Source of the DNA: Batillaria attramentaria
Lineage: Eukaryota; Mollusca; Gastropoda; Batillariidae
DNA length: 64,000 nt
Direction: 5' to 3'
Assembly (NCBI GenBank): GCA_018292915.2
Contig: JACVVK020000017.1
Span: forward strand, 1,823,501 to 1,887,500
The notes below the pieces were generated by a model. The model did not search any database. It saw only the letters and a list, made by a program, of their open reading frames with translations, and was not told the origin of the DNA. The position numbers and the translations under genes were made by a program. Positions 22,569 through 35,823 of this stretch are shown piece after piece (position 1 is the first letter of the stretch; each line of letters starts with the position of its first letter).

Positions 22569-23802
22569 GATCCCAGAATGCTCCACAAATCTTTTACCAC
22601 AGCCGTGGTAACCTGCTGATGAACTGTTGTAAAGGGTCAGATGTTTAAGATGTAACCCTGTGCATGTGGAGATATGGCAGCCATTGTCAACGTGCTAGTC
22701 TAATTGTGCCAAAACTGGAACCCTCTCTCTCCTCTCAGTAAGAGTATTACTGCGCTATTCTGCTGCTTAACTTTGGAGAAGCACTTGCATTAAAACAACA
22801 ACAGCAAATCATGATATATATTAATTGATTTGAATTCGAGAATGAGGGGAACGAATACATACCTTTAGATGTGTACAGAGCTTTGAAATACATAGGCATC
22901 TGACAGTACAGTTCTTGCATGAGTTATACACTAAGAAAAGAAGTTCGCTACAATAAAACCCTGAAGATAATGGCGAGTTGTCGACTTGCAGAGATGTGGA
23001 TGGATGCTGTGTTGGAAGAGTATGGTTTCTGCAACCTCAGAAATGGAAAATGTCAGACCTACCAGACCATCCAAAAAATAATGTGACTTTAACTTCCGTT
23101 CAATTCAGATTTTTATGTAGCAGTACAGTGTATCCTATGTGCAGAAGCACTGGCCTACAGCTTCACCAGTTTTCAGTTCATATTGTGACAATCTATTAAC
23201 GGCATGTGTGATGCTGATGGCTTTAAATTACATTCACTGGACATCCGATGCGTACTTTTCAGCTAAATTTATGCAGCAGTTGCCTATTAAGTATGGTCAC
23301 CACGTTAGTTGTCTTATCACTATAACGACACTGTGCGATGCTAGCATGCTCGATATTTGCTGTGTGATTTGATAATTTTTATGACTTTACATTATTCCTG
23401 GGAAACATTCCACTCCTGTCTTTGCAGGAGAACTGTGGGTGTGCGAGAGCAGCAGTTGACTTTTCAGTCACATAGAGTAGAGCACTACATTTTCACTTTT
23501 CAGCTGCTTGTGTAGAAAAGTCATGTTTATAGGACTAGATTTGGAGTGCACAGAGGCTTGGATGGAAAGTCGTACAGGTGGAATTTCAGATTTGAATTGA
23601 TTCACTGCAACACAACCGTGCTGATGGTCCGGTTGAATACTTTTAAGAATATGTACATACGCTGATATTGCGTCAGGCAATTGTTTTGAAACGTTTTGTG
23701 CAATGCAGGATTTTTCTTTCATTTGGTCTTCCACAGAAAACTCTAGGTGTCTACCTTATAAATTCCCCAGCCAACGAAAGTGGGACTGGTAGTTTCAGTG
23801 AT

Positions 23803-23853
<51 letters not shown>

Positions 23854-26800
23854 TTCTTACAGACACTTCAGTCTGGGGTAAATTCCATTACTGGACAGTT
23901 CTTGTGTTGTAATGATTTCTTTTGTAGAAAGAAAGACACCCAAAAATGAATGTATGTGGACGATTGGGTGTGTGCCTGAGTGCATGCTGCGTGCGGATAT
24001 ACTGTAGTCAGTGTATAGAGTCCTTCAGTATTCATCATCTGGAGACTCTAGAAGCATGTCTGGCATACAACATTGTAGAGAAATGTTTGCCAAATATTGA
24101 TGGTTCCTTGCCAGAAGGTACTATTGATACAGATAGAAAGAAGAGAGATAGTGCGTTCTGGCATGGAACCAGCGATGTTTGTCGTAACTCCCTGATTTCA
24201 TCATTATTTGAGGCCACACAGCTATAAGAATGGTTGCAGTGCCTGTTTACAGCATCACTATATTTGGGAACAGTGTCAGAGTTTCATAAGATAAATATAT
24301 CCCCCCCCCCCCTCCCGTTCCACCTTCCCCCATGTTCAGATTGCATTTAGTGCCTTTAATGTTCAATGGAGAGCAGACTGTACCGTGTTCGGTGACAGTC
24401 AAAGGTCTCAAGGTTTTGCTCAGTTACGTTACAGTATCTTCTGCTGTACCATTTTGGTTTAATTGTAGCTCCTACAGGTTCATTATGAATGCTAAGCATA
24501 TAGCTTTTTATTATTTATCATCATCCTTTGCTGTTTTTGTTCGTTGCGGAAATAATTTTGCCTTCAGGGTTTCACATATCATTTTGCGCTACAGACAGGT
24601 AAATATAGAATGAAAAATACAGTGGCTTGTTGCAATCTCTCTTTCTATGCCTTTTACAGTTTGAAGAGCTGTATTTGTCATTTTGTGTTACAGTGAGACA
24701 TTTCCTAAGTGGTCTTAAGTTTGTAAACATGCAAGGAAAATATAGTGAAGCCACATGTTCATGTAGCAAAGCGGTAGCTACAGCGGCAGGTTTTCAACTT
24801 AAAATCCTAGAAATTCATAATGAGTGTATCCATATGCGCGATACGGAAGTGACGTGGTGGTGGTACTGGATGTGATGGGACTCTTCAAGTGTGACAAGAA
24901 TCGCTGTCACACACCATTTGCAGTGAAAAAGGGGCATGGGTTTTTAGTTTGTGCCAGTTCCATGTGTTCAAAGAGCGAATGAGAGGGAATCTACTGCAAT
25001 GAATGTCTTTTAATCTTTTTAGCAAGTAGTGCTATTGTTATAAGCGAGTTCTCCTCAGCGACATTTGCTTACAGGTAGTTCAGGAAGGAAAAGGCTGGAT
25101 GGTGCCAGTCGCACCATTCATATGGATACATCCAAAGTGTTTGTCACTATCACGCCATTACCGCACCACTACCACTTTGCCGTCGCATCTCTATATGGGC
25201 ACATACCATTAAGTCTCAGCTGTTTCTGTGTACAACATCTTCAAATGTTGGTGTTGGATCATTTTGACTTGAAGTTTGCATGTGTATGAGATTATGCTTT
25301 GAGTTTTGGTATTGGTGGAATATCAATATTAAAAAGCAATGTTGAATGGTTGTCTTTTTGTGGCTAGTAGTACATGTACATAACATCTTTACGTCTGTTC
25401 GATCAACACCTCAGCTGCCTTGTGTGCTTACAAAGTGAACACTTTCAATCTTCACAAGCATAGTTATGGCCGCAGACTTCTCTCTCGCAAACGTGTTTGT
25501 ATATAACAATGTTAGTCCTTGAGGAAACACACACACACACACACACACACACCATAACAATGAAACCGACTCCAGTCTCTCACCTTGGCTTGGCCAATCA
25601 CACACTGAACTGGTCTGTCATCGCGGTGTTCTTTTGGCGTCGCTGTTTTGCTTTGGGCTAGCCCACATTGACAGAGAAGGAAAAAGAAACCCTGCAGGAG
25701 GGCTAGAAGGGGCACCCTCCCGTGCCTCCCAGGCTGGACAATGGAAATATTACCTGTGCGTTTCAGTGGATACAAAAAGGACTGTAGGCCTAACCTCCCC
25801 TGAATCATGGCTGACGATAACTAAACTTGCATCTTTGTGTATCTTTGTAATTGCAGAGTTTATCAGCCGTCGTCGTAATAAATGATTCCGGTCAGTGCAA
25901 TCCATCGGGTAAGAAGTATTCTTTGTTTTGGTTGTACAAGTTTGCGTATGAGATTTTGTTTGTGCCAGTGTGCCGACTGGATACCAAGAGAAAGAGGGTC
26001 ATCGTTGGCTTGTCACAGAATGATTTTTCTGCACCGGCACAGAAGATAATGTTGCCTGCTAAGGAACAGTACATTCACACAGTAGACTGACATTTTAAAA
26101 CATTTAAAATTGTTGGCGCCCCGCCTAGAATTTTCAAACTTCCGTGTTACTGACTTTGAAATTGAATAATATTATAGCTCTTATCTGCAGGAAATTCCCA
26201 GACAGCCCCAGGAGTGGTGTATAGTGTCAGAGTGGGTGTAACTTACAAAGAGCAAATAGAGAGAAAGGGTTGAACAATGAATTTCTGGTTTATGGCAGAA
26301 AAAAAAACTTGAGTGGCTGGTTTAAGGGTAAAGTACTGTATTTGACGTGAGTGGCATGTTGAGAGTAGTTATCAGTATGACTACGACCGCATGTTGTTAA
26401 TGTTATTGATAAGGTAATTGTTACTCAGCCTTTATTGCCGTGTGGTTTTACCCAAAGTTAACGGCAGTATGATTGAGCGTTAGTGTAACATTGCTATTGA
26501 ACAGTCCCCCCCCCAAAAAAAAAAAAAAAAAAAATCTACGTACATAAATCATAAAATGTGTACAAACTTTAAACTGCAGTCTATTCAGTGTTACTGGTGC
26601 AGAATGCAATATTTGCTGGGGAAAAAAAAGTGTGTGGGGCAGAGGTGGTGGGTTATGAATTCTTAGAGTGGGAAAGGATTGAAAAGGTTGGGGGGGGGGG
26701 GGGAGGGGATTCATAGTGGTAAATTTAAATTACATTGAAAATTGCATGCCCTCTATATTTTCTACCTTTTTATCTTTCTCATTTTCTTTCAGGTTTCATA

Positions 26801-26963
26801 TTCACCAGGCTGAGTCAGTAGTACCCTCGCTTGTAGTGCTTGTGGATTTTTTGACATCCCATGCCCCCACCAAGGTGACAGCAGTTTTATTACTTGCCAC
26901 AGTGCAGCAAATCTTTACACCCACCACTGCCAGCTTCCAGTTCCCAAACGCCTCGACTGAACC
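22569..26963. other. OSBPL9 3' UTR and intergenic region up to SMIM15
   Basis: No coding exon is supported in this stretch. An AATAAA lies 384 nt after the OSBPL9 stop (22952-22957). Further along are a TG tract (23803-23852), C-runs near 24301, a CA tract (25529-25552) and A/G-runs near 26507-26534 and 26690-26702. The SMIM15 promoter and any 5' non-coding exon should lie towards the right end; TTTCTTTCAG ending at 26792 could be the acceptor of the exon that carries its start codon. Confidence 0.6.
22952..22957 (+). terminator. Candidate OSBPL9 polyadenylation signal AATAAA
   Basis: Canonical hexamer 384 nt downstream of the OSBPL9 stop codon, in a plausible 3' UTR position. No transcript evidence is available. 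Confidence 0.45.
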
Positions 26964-27504
26964 ATGTTTGGGTACGACTTGAATGAGCTCTTCAGGAATG
27001 TTCTACAGTATGCAGCCACCAACCCCTGGCAGTTTATCTACTATGTGCTTCTTGCCTTGTCTCCTCTATTTCTAATAAGGTAATGGTTTCCTCTTCCTGC
27101 TGTCTTCATCTTGGTGACAGGGTAATTCTTTCAGAGGACGCGGTCTCATATTTCAAACTACTGACGATAGTTGTGTGTATGCAAGTAATTCTGCATCCAG
27201 TATCTCAGTGATGGAGTTGTAAGGGCATGCTCAGTTCTTTGCAGGGATATGTTCCCAAATCTGGTCTTTGTTATTAGCAGACTGGAACCAAAACAGTTCC
27301 TTTTTGCAAGGTTCATGCAATGTACATGCAGCTCTAGAAATTTACGAATGTAATTTTTGCTGTGTCTAGTGTATGCTTCTGTACCACAGAATGCTGTGAG
27401 TTTTCAGAGAATGTTATGAATTTGTGTATCACACTCCGGGCAGTGTGTGTAGGTACACATCCTTTCACAGATCCCTGCTTGTTCAGCTCCAGCATTACGC
27501 TTGT

Positions 27505-27555
<51 letters not shown>

Positions 27556-27718
27556 TACATATGTTAACATTACAACTGCATTGTATTGTTTCTTTTACAG
27601 TGCTGTGCTAGCCTGGCAGCTGGCAAAGCAGATAGAGCACAAAGAGAAGGACAAGAAACGCAAGGCCAAGCGGGAAGCCAACATGGCGAAGGCGCGACGT
27701 CACCACAAGAGTGACTAG
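26964..27718 (+). CDS. SMIM15: Small integral membrane protein 15
   Basis: Two exons, 26964-27079 (phase 2, donor GTAATG) and 27601-27718 (acceptor TTTTACAG), encode 77 residues beginning MFGYDLNELFRNVLQYAATN. Residues ~21-43 form one hydrophobic membrane helix (PWQFIYYVLLALSPLFLISA). They are followed by a highly charged Lys/Arg/Glu helix (QIEHKEKDKKRKAKREANMA) and an RRHHKSD end. Length, single-TM plan and the LAL-PLFL-SAVL-W-LAK pattern match vertebrate SMIM15 (about 74 aa), whose function is unknown. The ATG context (ACCATGT) is reasonable. The intron carries a (CA)n tract at 27509-27552. Confidence 0.93.
27509..27552. repeat. (CA)n microsatellite in the SMIM15 intron
   Basis: About 22 CA repeats, roughly 50 bp upstream of the acceptor of SMIM15 exon 2. 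Confidence 0.95.
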
Positions 27719-30700
27719 CGGCAGGCTGACCAACATGGAGAGCAGGGCCCCGAATGTTCCACTTTTGAGCAGATTTTTATTTTTGAAAATCAGGGTGTTG
27801 CCTCAAAAACAATTTTCTGCTAACAAAACAGACCCCTCCCCCCCCCCCCCCAAAAAAAAAAAAAAAAAAAAAATCTGCATTGATTTTGCAACAGCGAGTT
27901 GCCTGCATAACACTTATTTACAAACAGCTCAAACAACTTGCTAAAGACAAGTGCATTATGTAGGTGGCAAATGGACAAATTTTCTCACTCTCTCCGACTG
28001 AGTCTCTTTTTTTAGGGTTTTTTTTTTGGTGGTTGTTTCATTCAGGGCCCTGAGAGGGAGAGGAGATAGTGTCTGCGATGCCGACTCTCTCTCCCTCTTC
28101 CAACCATTTTTCTTGCTCTTGATTTTCATTCCAGCATTTGTCTGTGTCAGTTACATGATATGAATGATTTAGCTAATACATTTTTACGTTTGTTGCTAAT
28201 GGAATGAAATTTATTGGGAAGAGTGATCTGTGTGTGTGTGAGTGCAATGTGAATCCGGATTTTTACTTTACGACAATGCCGTGCAGACTATAAATAATCA
28301 TGTGCATGCACTGAGATTAGCATATGTTGTTTTGTTACATCACTTGTCCTGTGCCATTTCTTGGGCATGCTCCTTGCTTTTCTTATGCTTTTATTACGGT
28401 TGAGGCAGAGTCCTCGAAAAATGGTTTGCTCTGATGTTCCTTTAGGCAGGCTTATTGAAGTTCATGTTAAAGGCCCACCCCCCAACATATGTAGGTTCAC
28501 AAATAGTTGTCAGCTGTTTTGGTGTTGATTAAAGGGGCTGATTCCATCTTTGCTGTGCCAACTTATGTTTTGGAACAGTTTTGCTCATGCGTGCACCTGT
28601 ATGTTCAAAATACTCTATCTAATCTTGATGATTAGTACAGCTTTTGACAAAGGTAACACACAAACGGTTGAACAAATTCTACGACTGTAGTTACACTACT
28701 GGAGTGCGCGGTGTAGTCGCCGCATCATCAAGTATGCTCATGTTGGCTCAGTGCCAACATTACAGATACTGTCACTGTCCAGGTGTGATGATAGGTACCA
28801 GGAAAACAGCTCCAAATGATCTGTGAGCATAAAAAGTAGTAGACTTGGCCCCTTTAATGTTGTACATGTACCACTTGGACACCTGCCTCTCACAGGTTGG
28901 CACTTAGCCAACATACAGCTAAACATAAAGCGAAAGGTGAGGCTTCTGTGATAGTGTTGCTGTCACTCTTTTACCAGCAGAGCTTCAGGTCGTTTCAAGT
29001 CCAAGTGGCCAACAGACAGTGTATTGCACTCATAGTTCTATTCATCATCAAAGATATACTTTTCAGTACTGAATATCTATACTCTCAAGCGCAGCCTTTA
29101 CCCCCCCCCCCCCCCAAAAAAAAAAGAAAAAAAAAAAAAAAAGAAAGATGTATCTTCTGTGGAGCCTTGTAGTCTTGGAACAGATGCATTTTACCAGTTT
29201 GAGACATTTCACAGGTTAACTTTGCCGTTTTCGATGTTGCATGAAGTTTAATTCACACACTCAGCTGTACACATGCATGTGCATGTAGAAATACACATAC
29301 CCCGGTACATATACCTGTGTATGTCTACATTTTTTTCAGTTATTTCGTTTGCATATTGCGTTTGTTCTCGGACCGGCGCAGAAAAAGGTTTTCGTCAGTT
29401 TTGTTTTTTCACTTTTCTTCCGGTGTATCTGGATCTCATAGTGGGAGGTTGTGTGTAGACTGGGTCATGTCAGAACAGTTAAAGATCTTCATCACCTTTT
29501 TTACTTCTCCACTCACAAGTCAGTGAAAACTGGGCAGCTGCACAGTTACAGTCAGCTGTCACATTGATGTTGGTGGTCTGTCAATGCACATTAAACTCAG
29601 CTTGAATTTGCACTCACATTGATAAGCTGCTGGAAAAAGATGGTGATACATTGTTGTTGCACAGTCACATAATTATTGCCAACAGAAGTGTGGACATTAA
29701 AAAAAGGGGGTGATGAAGATCTTTATCTCATTGTTGCTGTCTTGTACAGGATGATGATCATAATTTCATTTGTGCACAGTGTCATTAGTATTCAATCATT
29801 CTAGTGAAAAAGAGATTATGTTTAAGTAATTTGCAGTGTCTCTGAATGGAGTGAATTTAATGTTCATGAACAGCACCTAATTGTTTTTTACACATTATTC
29901 TGGATTTTTATGTCATGAAGGTGTGGTGATCATTAATTCTTCAGTTGTGGTTCACGTGGTGTATTATGTCATGGAAACAGCACAGAACTGACAGTCAGAT
30001 GCAGATATTCACTCATGACAAATTGACATACATTGTTGTCTCCTGGGAAACTGAATGCTGAAAACTCACCTGGTTTCTTAGCAAGGCACTGCATATGCTG
30101 CAGTTTTTGACATTTTGTTTTTAAAATACTTGTGTTACACTTTTACAGTTCTTGCATCCATTTTTGTACTGGTATGTGTCACAGCACATAGTATGAATAC
30201 TTTTGTTTGGACATTAATACTTATTTTAGAATTAATGGGCATTTCTGTAACGGTTCTTCTTGGAACATTTCATTTTCCTACGAGCAAATTGTGCTCTCAA
30301 TTTATGTGCTCGATTTCAGTGCCGCACACAGTGTAGGGGCCTCTTTAGTGCCTGCAATATGGAAGTCACTAATTTGAGTCTAGTGTGGTTATGTATAGTC
30401 ATTGTGAATGGAAACTGTGGCATTTAATTCTTTTAAACAAAGTCCAGTTTTGGCAGACATTTTTTGGTTGGGCATGGACACTCTTATTTATCTCCCCATT
30501 ACTATTTCTGACATTGTATTTCACATGTGTAAAAGCAAGGATGTGAAAACAAAGCAACAAGGAAAGTTGTTTGGATAATCTGACATTTACAAACAAGAAC
30601 AAAACTACCAGTATGTTTGGCATCACACTGTGTATGTGGGGTTTTGTTTTGTGTGTGTGTTACTGTCCTTTTTTTTTCTTTTCTTTTTTTCTTCTCGACT

Positions 30701-32109
30701 CTGAATTTCCGATGAACACTGTGAACAAAGTTATTGTGTCCAGAATAATATGCAGACTGTAATAGTTATTCTGTAAATTCATATTGCAATTCCAGACAAA
30801 ATTATAACCAAACTTTTGAAAAATGCACGATTTTCAGTGTTGTATTACTGTGGACAAGGCAGCCATCAGCTTTCAGCTTTAGAGATCCATGTACTTGAAA
30901 AAGTGGGACTCACACCAGCTGCCATGTCTAAACTGAATTTTGTTTGAAGTTGTGTATGTGTTGAGGTCTATGCATTTCACAAGCAAGAGCTTGTTCGTGT
31001 TGTGCTGTGAATATGGCAACAAGATGCCTGATTGATTGCACCAGCCAACAATGCAAAGAAGTTAAACGTGGATGTTACCAGTGCAGCAAGGAATGTAACT
31101 GAAAAACAACAACAACAACAACAAAACCATCAGCATGTATGGTATTATAGGAAACTCTGCATGCATTGTAGAAGAGAAATACTTTGGCCTTTATTTAAGT
31201 GATCACAGAATACAACAAATGCATGTTCACATGAATACTAATAAGTTAACCATTTGATCAAGACATCAAGACTTCTCACAATAACACACATGCATAAACG
31301 CACACGCACACACGCAAAAAGCAGCACACACATGCTTGCTGATATGTACTCTGGTACCTTTACACAACTGGCCAACACGGCTTCAGTATCAAGATACAAT
31401 TACCTGTGTAAACTGCAACAAACAACAAATGTAAACTTTACCTAAAAAGATTATGCTTGCGTACAAAATTTCACGAGTTCAAAATCAAACTCGGTACAGT
31501 CTTCAAGACACAAATATTCAAGACTGGAGCACTGCGTAATTTAGATTTATAAGAAAAGAAAAAAAAAAGTTGATTCAGATCCTATGAAACATAATGGCAG
31601 TAGTACTTCATACACGCACAAATAACAAGGAAGAGAAATATACAATGAACACAAAAAAGAGGAGGTTTATCCCAACAGGTAATCACTGTGTAAAGATTAC
31701 ACACCTGGAAACCACCTTAAATGAAATTCTTCACTGGCTTAGATCAGGTCAGGTTTGTGAACCAACCAACCATTTTTCAATGGAAAAGGTTTAACCATAC
31801 TTTGGTCAATTTTCTATTTGGGAAGACAAACTAGCTACCATGTTCTTGTCTTAATAATCATTAATGGCACTGGCCAAGGAATTAACAGATAACGTCAACA
31901 AAAAACAGATCCTTCAGTCAAACTGCTGGCCGCACAATAAAGACAGACCAATTTCAGCACTCCAGTTTCTTCATACCCTTCCATAGTGAGCGGCAGTGAC
32001 GCAGTTTTCATTTTTCCGTTCACAGTAAGTATATGCTGGGTCAGTAGCTGCTGCAAGCTATACCGGAAACAACCACATCACGGGTTTGACCACGAACAAA
32101 AAAGTTTAG
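27719..32109. other. SMIM15 3' UTR and convergent intergenic region
   Basis: SMIM15 (plus) and TMEM244 (minus) converge here. I see no conserved coding exon. There are C-runs followed by A-runs (27837-27873 and 29100-29142), AT-rich unique DNA and a (CAA)n stretch near 31105-31127. Much of it may be long 3' UTR of one or both genes. Confidence 0.55.
31190..31195 (-). terminator. Candidate TMEM244 polyadenylation signal
   Basis: TTTATT on the plus strand is AATAAA on the minus strand, about 0.9 kb past the TMEM244 stop. It is a candidate by motif only. Confidence 0.3.
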
Positions 32110-35100
32110 TCATGACTTTCTGTAAAGAAAATCAGTGTGGTCACTTTCCATGGATGGATGTATGCTGACTTTTGCTCTTGATCTCACTCTCAGCGCCAAA
32201 GATATCAGTTCCCCAAATGATATCATCAGTAGCACTGCAAACCCTGGAGAGTAAGTAAACAAACATCACATTAAAAATAAAAACAAGGACATAAAGTTGG
32301 AGATTTTCACTGTAACTACCCACATAGTGAATACATGTAATTTGATTGTTACTGAAGTAAATGATGTGAACTTCTCTATGGAAAAGAGGTTTATAAAATG
32401 CACAAATACAAACAAGAAATAATTCTGTGACGTGATCGTATGTCAGTTATTGAGTTAATAAGCCCTTAGGCCTTTTTGCCATTTGATGGATGGTAATGAT
32501 GCGATAATGATCAACTTGAACTGATCAGAGTGGCACCTTCATAGTTAAGCTGGGTACTAAATGGACACCGTGGAGTGCCACAGTGGCTGTGCACTGTATA
32601 TGTAACACATATAATTTCTAGAGCTGCCGCGGTTAACCAGTTTACCGGTTATAACCGGTTCCCATTTGAACCAGTTCGCCGAACCAGTTCGGGTTGCCGC
32701 GAACCGGTGTTTTGGTCACAGTACACGTACTAAAGTTACTTAAGTCATCTCAGTTTTTTCTTCTAATTTCTTCTTGGCGGCCGCTGGAATTCTTGCAACG
32801 TATCGGCAGATCTTGTAGTCTCGTCTGTATCCTACTCTGTAACCTAAGCTGGGGTTGGGGGAGGAGGAGGAGGGGGGGGGGGGTAATGTTATTGACATTT
32901 TTTCCGTATTGATGTGAAACTGCTGATTGGGTTATGGCGGAAAGGGACTAAGAAACTAAGAAAGGGTCAACTCTGTAATTTTGCACTCTGTCAAATTTTG
33001 TCTTCCAGGGTGGGGCTGCAGCGAGATATGATTGATATTTGATAAGTTGTTATGACGCAATTACTGAGGAACACAGAAACTGAAAGCCACGCGTTTCGAA
33101 ACGATTTCCTAGAATTGTGCGCTACTTTCGGTTTCCGAGAATTTTCAGTCACGTGGTCGCATTTCTGAACATGTATCGCATAAAACACCAATATTTTTGC
33201 AGACCTCAAACACCTTTTAGTGATGACTGAACCGGAAAAAACACTGGTAAAAAAAAAACGGTTTGAAGTTTAAAAACCGGTTAAAAAAAACGGTTTGGAT
33301 TTTTGAACCGGTTCACAGCTCTAATAATTTCAGGCTTTTCCACGGCTGTGATGCCATCAAAGCTATAGAGCTATTCAAAATCTCACCAGCTGTGACTGAG
33401 TTTCACAGTAGATTCTAACCATTCTGATAGGTTCTTTTTTGTGTGTGTGTGGATATTCTATGTCACATGGTTGCAAACATATCGGCCGCAACTTGTATAA
33501 TGGCATTGTGACGATTTAAGATTGAATGGTAATCTATATTATGCCTTTGAGTCGCCCAGTTAGGGTAGTGTACATCTTATTTTTATTGGCCAAGCTGATC
33601 ATAATAATATGCTACTTTAGGTATGTCATTTTGTTGTCTATGATAAGCATCTATTATCTTGGTGAAACATGGTTCGTGCTCAGCGCATCTGCGGCCCTTC
33701 ATTTTGTACTTAGTTCATGCACCAGCGCAGTGACTGTGATGTGGGCATGTGTGTTTTTCTTGCTGTGTCTGATTAGTCTAGAGCCCTCAACTCCTGCATT
33801 TCTGAAACCACACAAATTGTGGCCATTGCTACCAGGCATTTAATAGGTAGTATTTAATGTACACTCACCTAAACATACCCACCATGACCATTTGAGTGGA
33901 AAGGACAGCATTACTGTGAGAAGACAAGACAGAGGAAGGTATAATTAGATGTTCAAAGTAAATGTACCAGTATGTATCAATTTTAATAAAAAGTTACCAA
34001 CGCAACTCAAATCTCCTATAACAATAAATGAGAAAACATGAACATAAAACGAAGAGTTACAACTGAAGGTCCCCCATGAGCAGCAAGAAACCAAATATTT
34101 CCATGTGTCATGCACAAAAGTGAATTACATTGTCTTCATATACTTCTCTCTTTTTCTCTCTAAATTAACACAGACACACACCCACACATTCGGTGCACAC
34201 ACACAGAGTTCTTCATTCAGTAAAAAATTCCAGTACATGTAATAATAGAAGTTTTGGGAAGTCTCTTCTTTCCTTCATTGTCCTGCACCTCTTTTGCTTA
34301 TTTTCTCTAAGCCATGCCAGAACGCACCAGAAAAGAAAGTGCTACCAGTGCACAGTGTCATTACCCAGACAAGAAAGCAAGGTGTGAAGCAGTGTGACTG
34401 TGAGTGAGTAGTCCCACACATTCTGTTTCAACACCACACCAAACACCACCCCGCTCACCGCAAAAGTCAGCAGCATTGAAAGGAAATTCACTGAAAAATA
34501 AAGTTGCCCCCGTTATTTCAACACTGAAAAATAATTATCTTGGTTAAATGCAACATGTAGTAGTTACATTGCAAAGTGCACAGCTACACTTGGAGAAAGC
34601 AAAAGAGAGAGAGAGAGAGAGACGCACACACACACATACACACACAGAGGCAGAGAAAATTCTGTTCCACCTTTCAATTTACAATCCATTCATATGAAAT
34701 GGTATCAACGTTTTGACACAAAATACTGATCATACTACTGAATACTGATAAATAACTCACCAATTTCTTGTGAATTATATTTGGAACAACAGTCTGGCAA
34801 ATGAATCCATGTGTCAAAATCAAATGGAATTCTGCCATCAAAGTTGTCCAGTCTAAGAAACATAAAAAAATATTTTGATGAGTAACAGACAAATTTACGG
34901 ACTTGTAGTTCAATTAGATGTACAAGATCATTTGATCTATATCCGACTGGTGTACACAAATAAGAATCTATCAGGAAACAACCAGTTCAGGAGCCAAATA
35001 GTAGCTGCACCTACCTTAGTACCTAGCTGCCACACCTGGAACTATTTTGTTGTACAAGAATTTATTCCAGCCTAACGGCATATATACCCATGTAGCACAT

Positions 35101-35823
35101 CACATGGTGAAAAAGTAAGTGATGTTAACCAGCTAGGTTTACTACATAACATCATTTGGTTTGGTTTCGCACACATACAGCACTGAAAAGGTAACATCAG
35201 TGTTCTTCCCTGGTTTCAACATACTTGAAGTCATCCTTGCATGGTACTGTCTATAAAAAAAAAATAAAAAAAAAAAGCGGCCTCCTAAGTCAGATGAATC
35301 AGACTAAGTGAAAAGACCCACAGTAGATTTGCACTGTATACATGTCAGTGAACTATACCAATTCTGCCTTACTCATAGCTTGCGAAACATATGCTGCAGA
35401 CGACATAGTAAACTGCGTAGAACGTCAGCACGCTCTTCAGTATGTCGAGGGCTATGCTCTGGAATGAAAATGAATTTAGAACAGTTCATTAATAAAGTAG
35501 GGGGCTCACATGGCTTACAGTAGTTTTTATGTAAAGGGGTGCACATAAATCTACAATTAAATCAAGTGTGCAAGTCAGTAGAAAGGAGGGGTCTGGGGTA
35601 AGTAAGGCAGATTGTTGCGGGTTGGGTTTTGGCAGCACTACACTGCAGCAGGATTTGCAGAACTTTGTGTGTGGAGTTAACACCCATCACCCCCATCCTG
35701 ATAAGCCCTTCGCAAGGATCAGAATGCTTAATGCTATCTTGTGCGTAAGGGAACAATATGCGATTGGACAAGGGATCTATGCATTACCTTTGAAGACTGA
35801 CGAGGATCCAAAGCGAAACTCAT
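32110..35823 (-). CDS. TMEM244: Transmembrane protein 244-like, four-TM membrane protein
   Basis: Six minus-strand exons join with consistent phase: 35823-35788, 35458-35373, 34852-34761, 34490-34365, 33913-33869 and 32243-32110, giving 172 residues. The protein starts MSFALDPRQSSK. Hydrophobic segments lie at ~15-38 (ILKSVLTFYAVYYVVCSICF), ~73-92 (NFLSMLLTFAVSGVVFGVVL), ~98-119 and ~124-146 (WWVCLGFAVLLMISFGELIS). Matches to remembered human TMEM244 include TFYAVYYV, PFDF, and VWDYSLTVTLLH followed by VMLSFPLKWSWW (human VWDYAISVTILH, VMLEFPLTSHWW). The human protein is about 128 aa and stops in the last TM; this copy has about 40 further residues ending MESDHTDFLYRKS. Function is unknown. 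Exons are short and reading frame alone would miss them, but phase and similarity agree at every junction. Confidence 0.85.
32619..33323. mobile_element. hAT-type non-autonomous DNA transposon
   Basis: Ends TAGAGCTG (32619-32626) and CAGCTCTA (33316-33323) are flanked by the perfect 8-bp duplication ATAATTTC (32611-32618 and 33324-33331), the hallmark of hAT elements. Both sub-terminal regions are packed with AACCGGTT-type motifs (GGTTATAACCGGTT on the left, GAACCGGTTCA on the right). There is no transposase ORF. It lies in the last TMEM244 intron. Confidence 0.9.

Noticed and set aside
33526..33843. 105-codon plus-strand ORF rich in hydrophobic residues
   Set aside because: It is antisense within the last TMEM244 intron, with no similarity I recognise and T-rich composition that gives hydrophobic codons by default.
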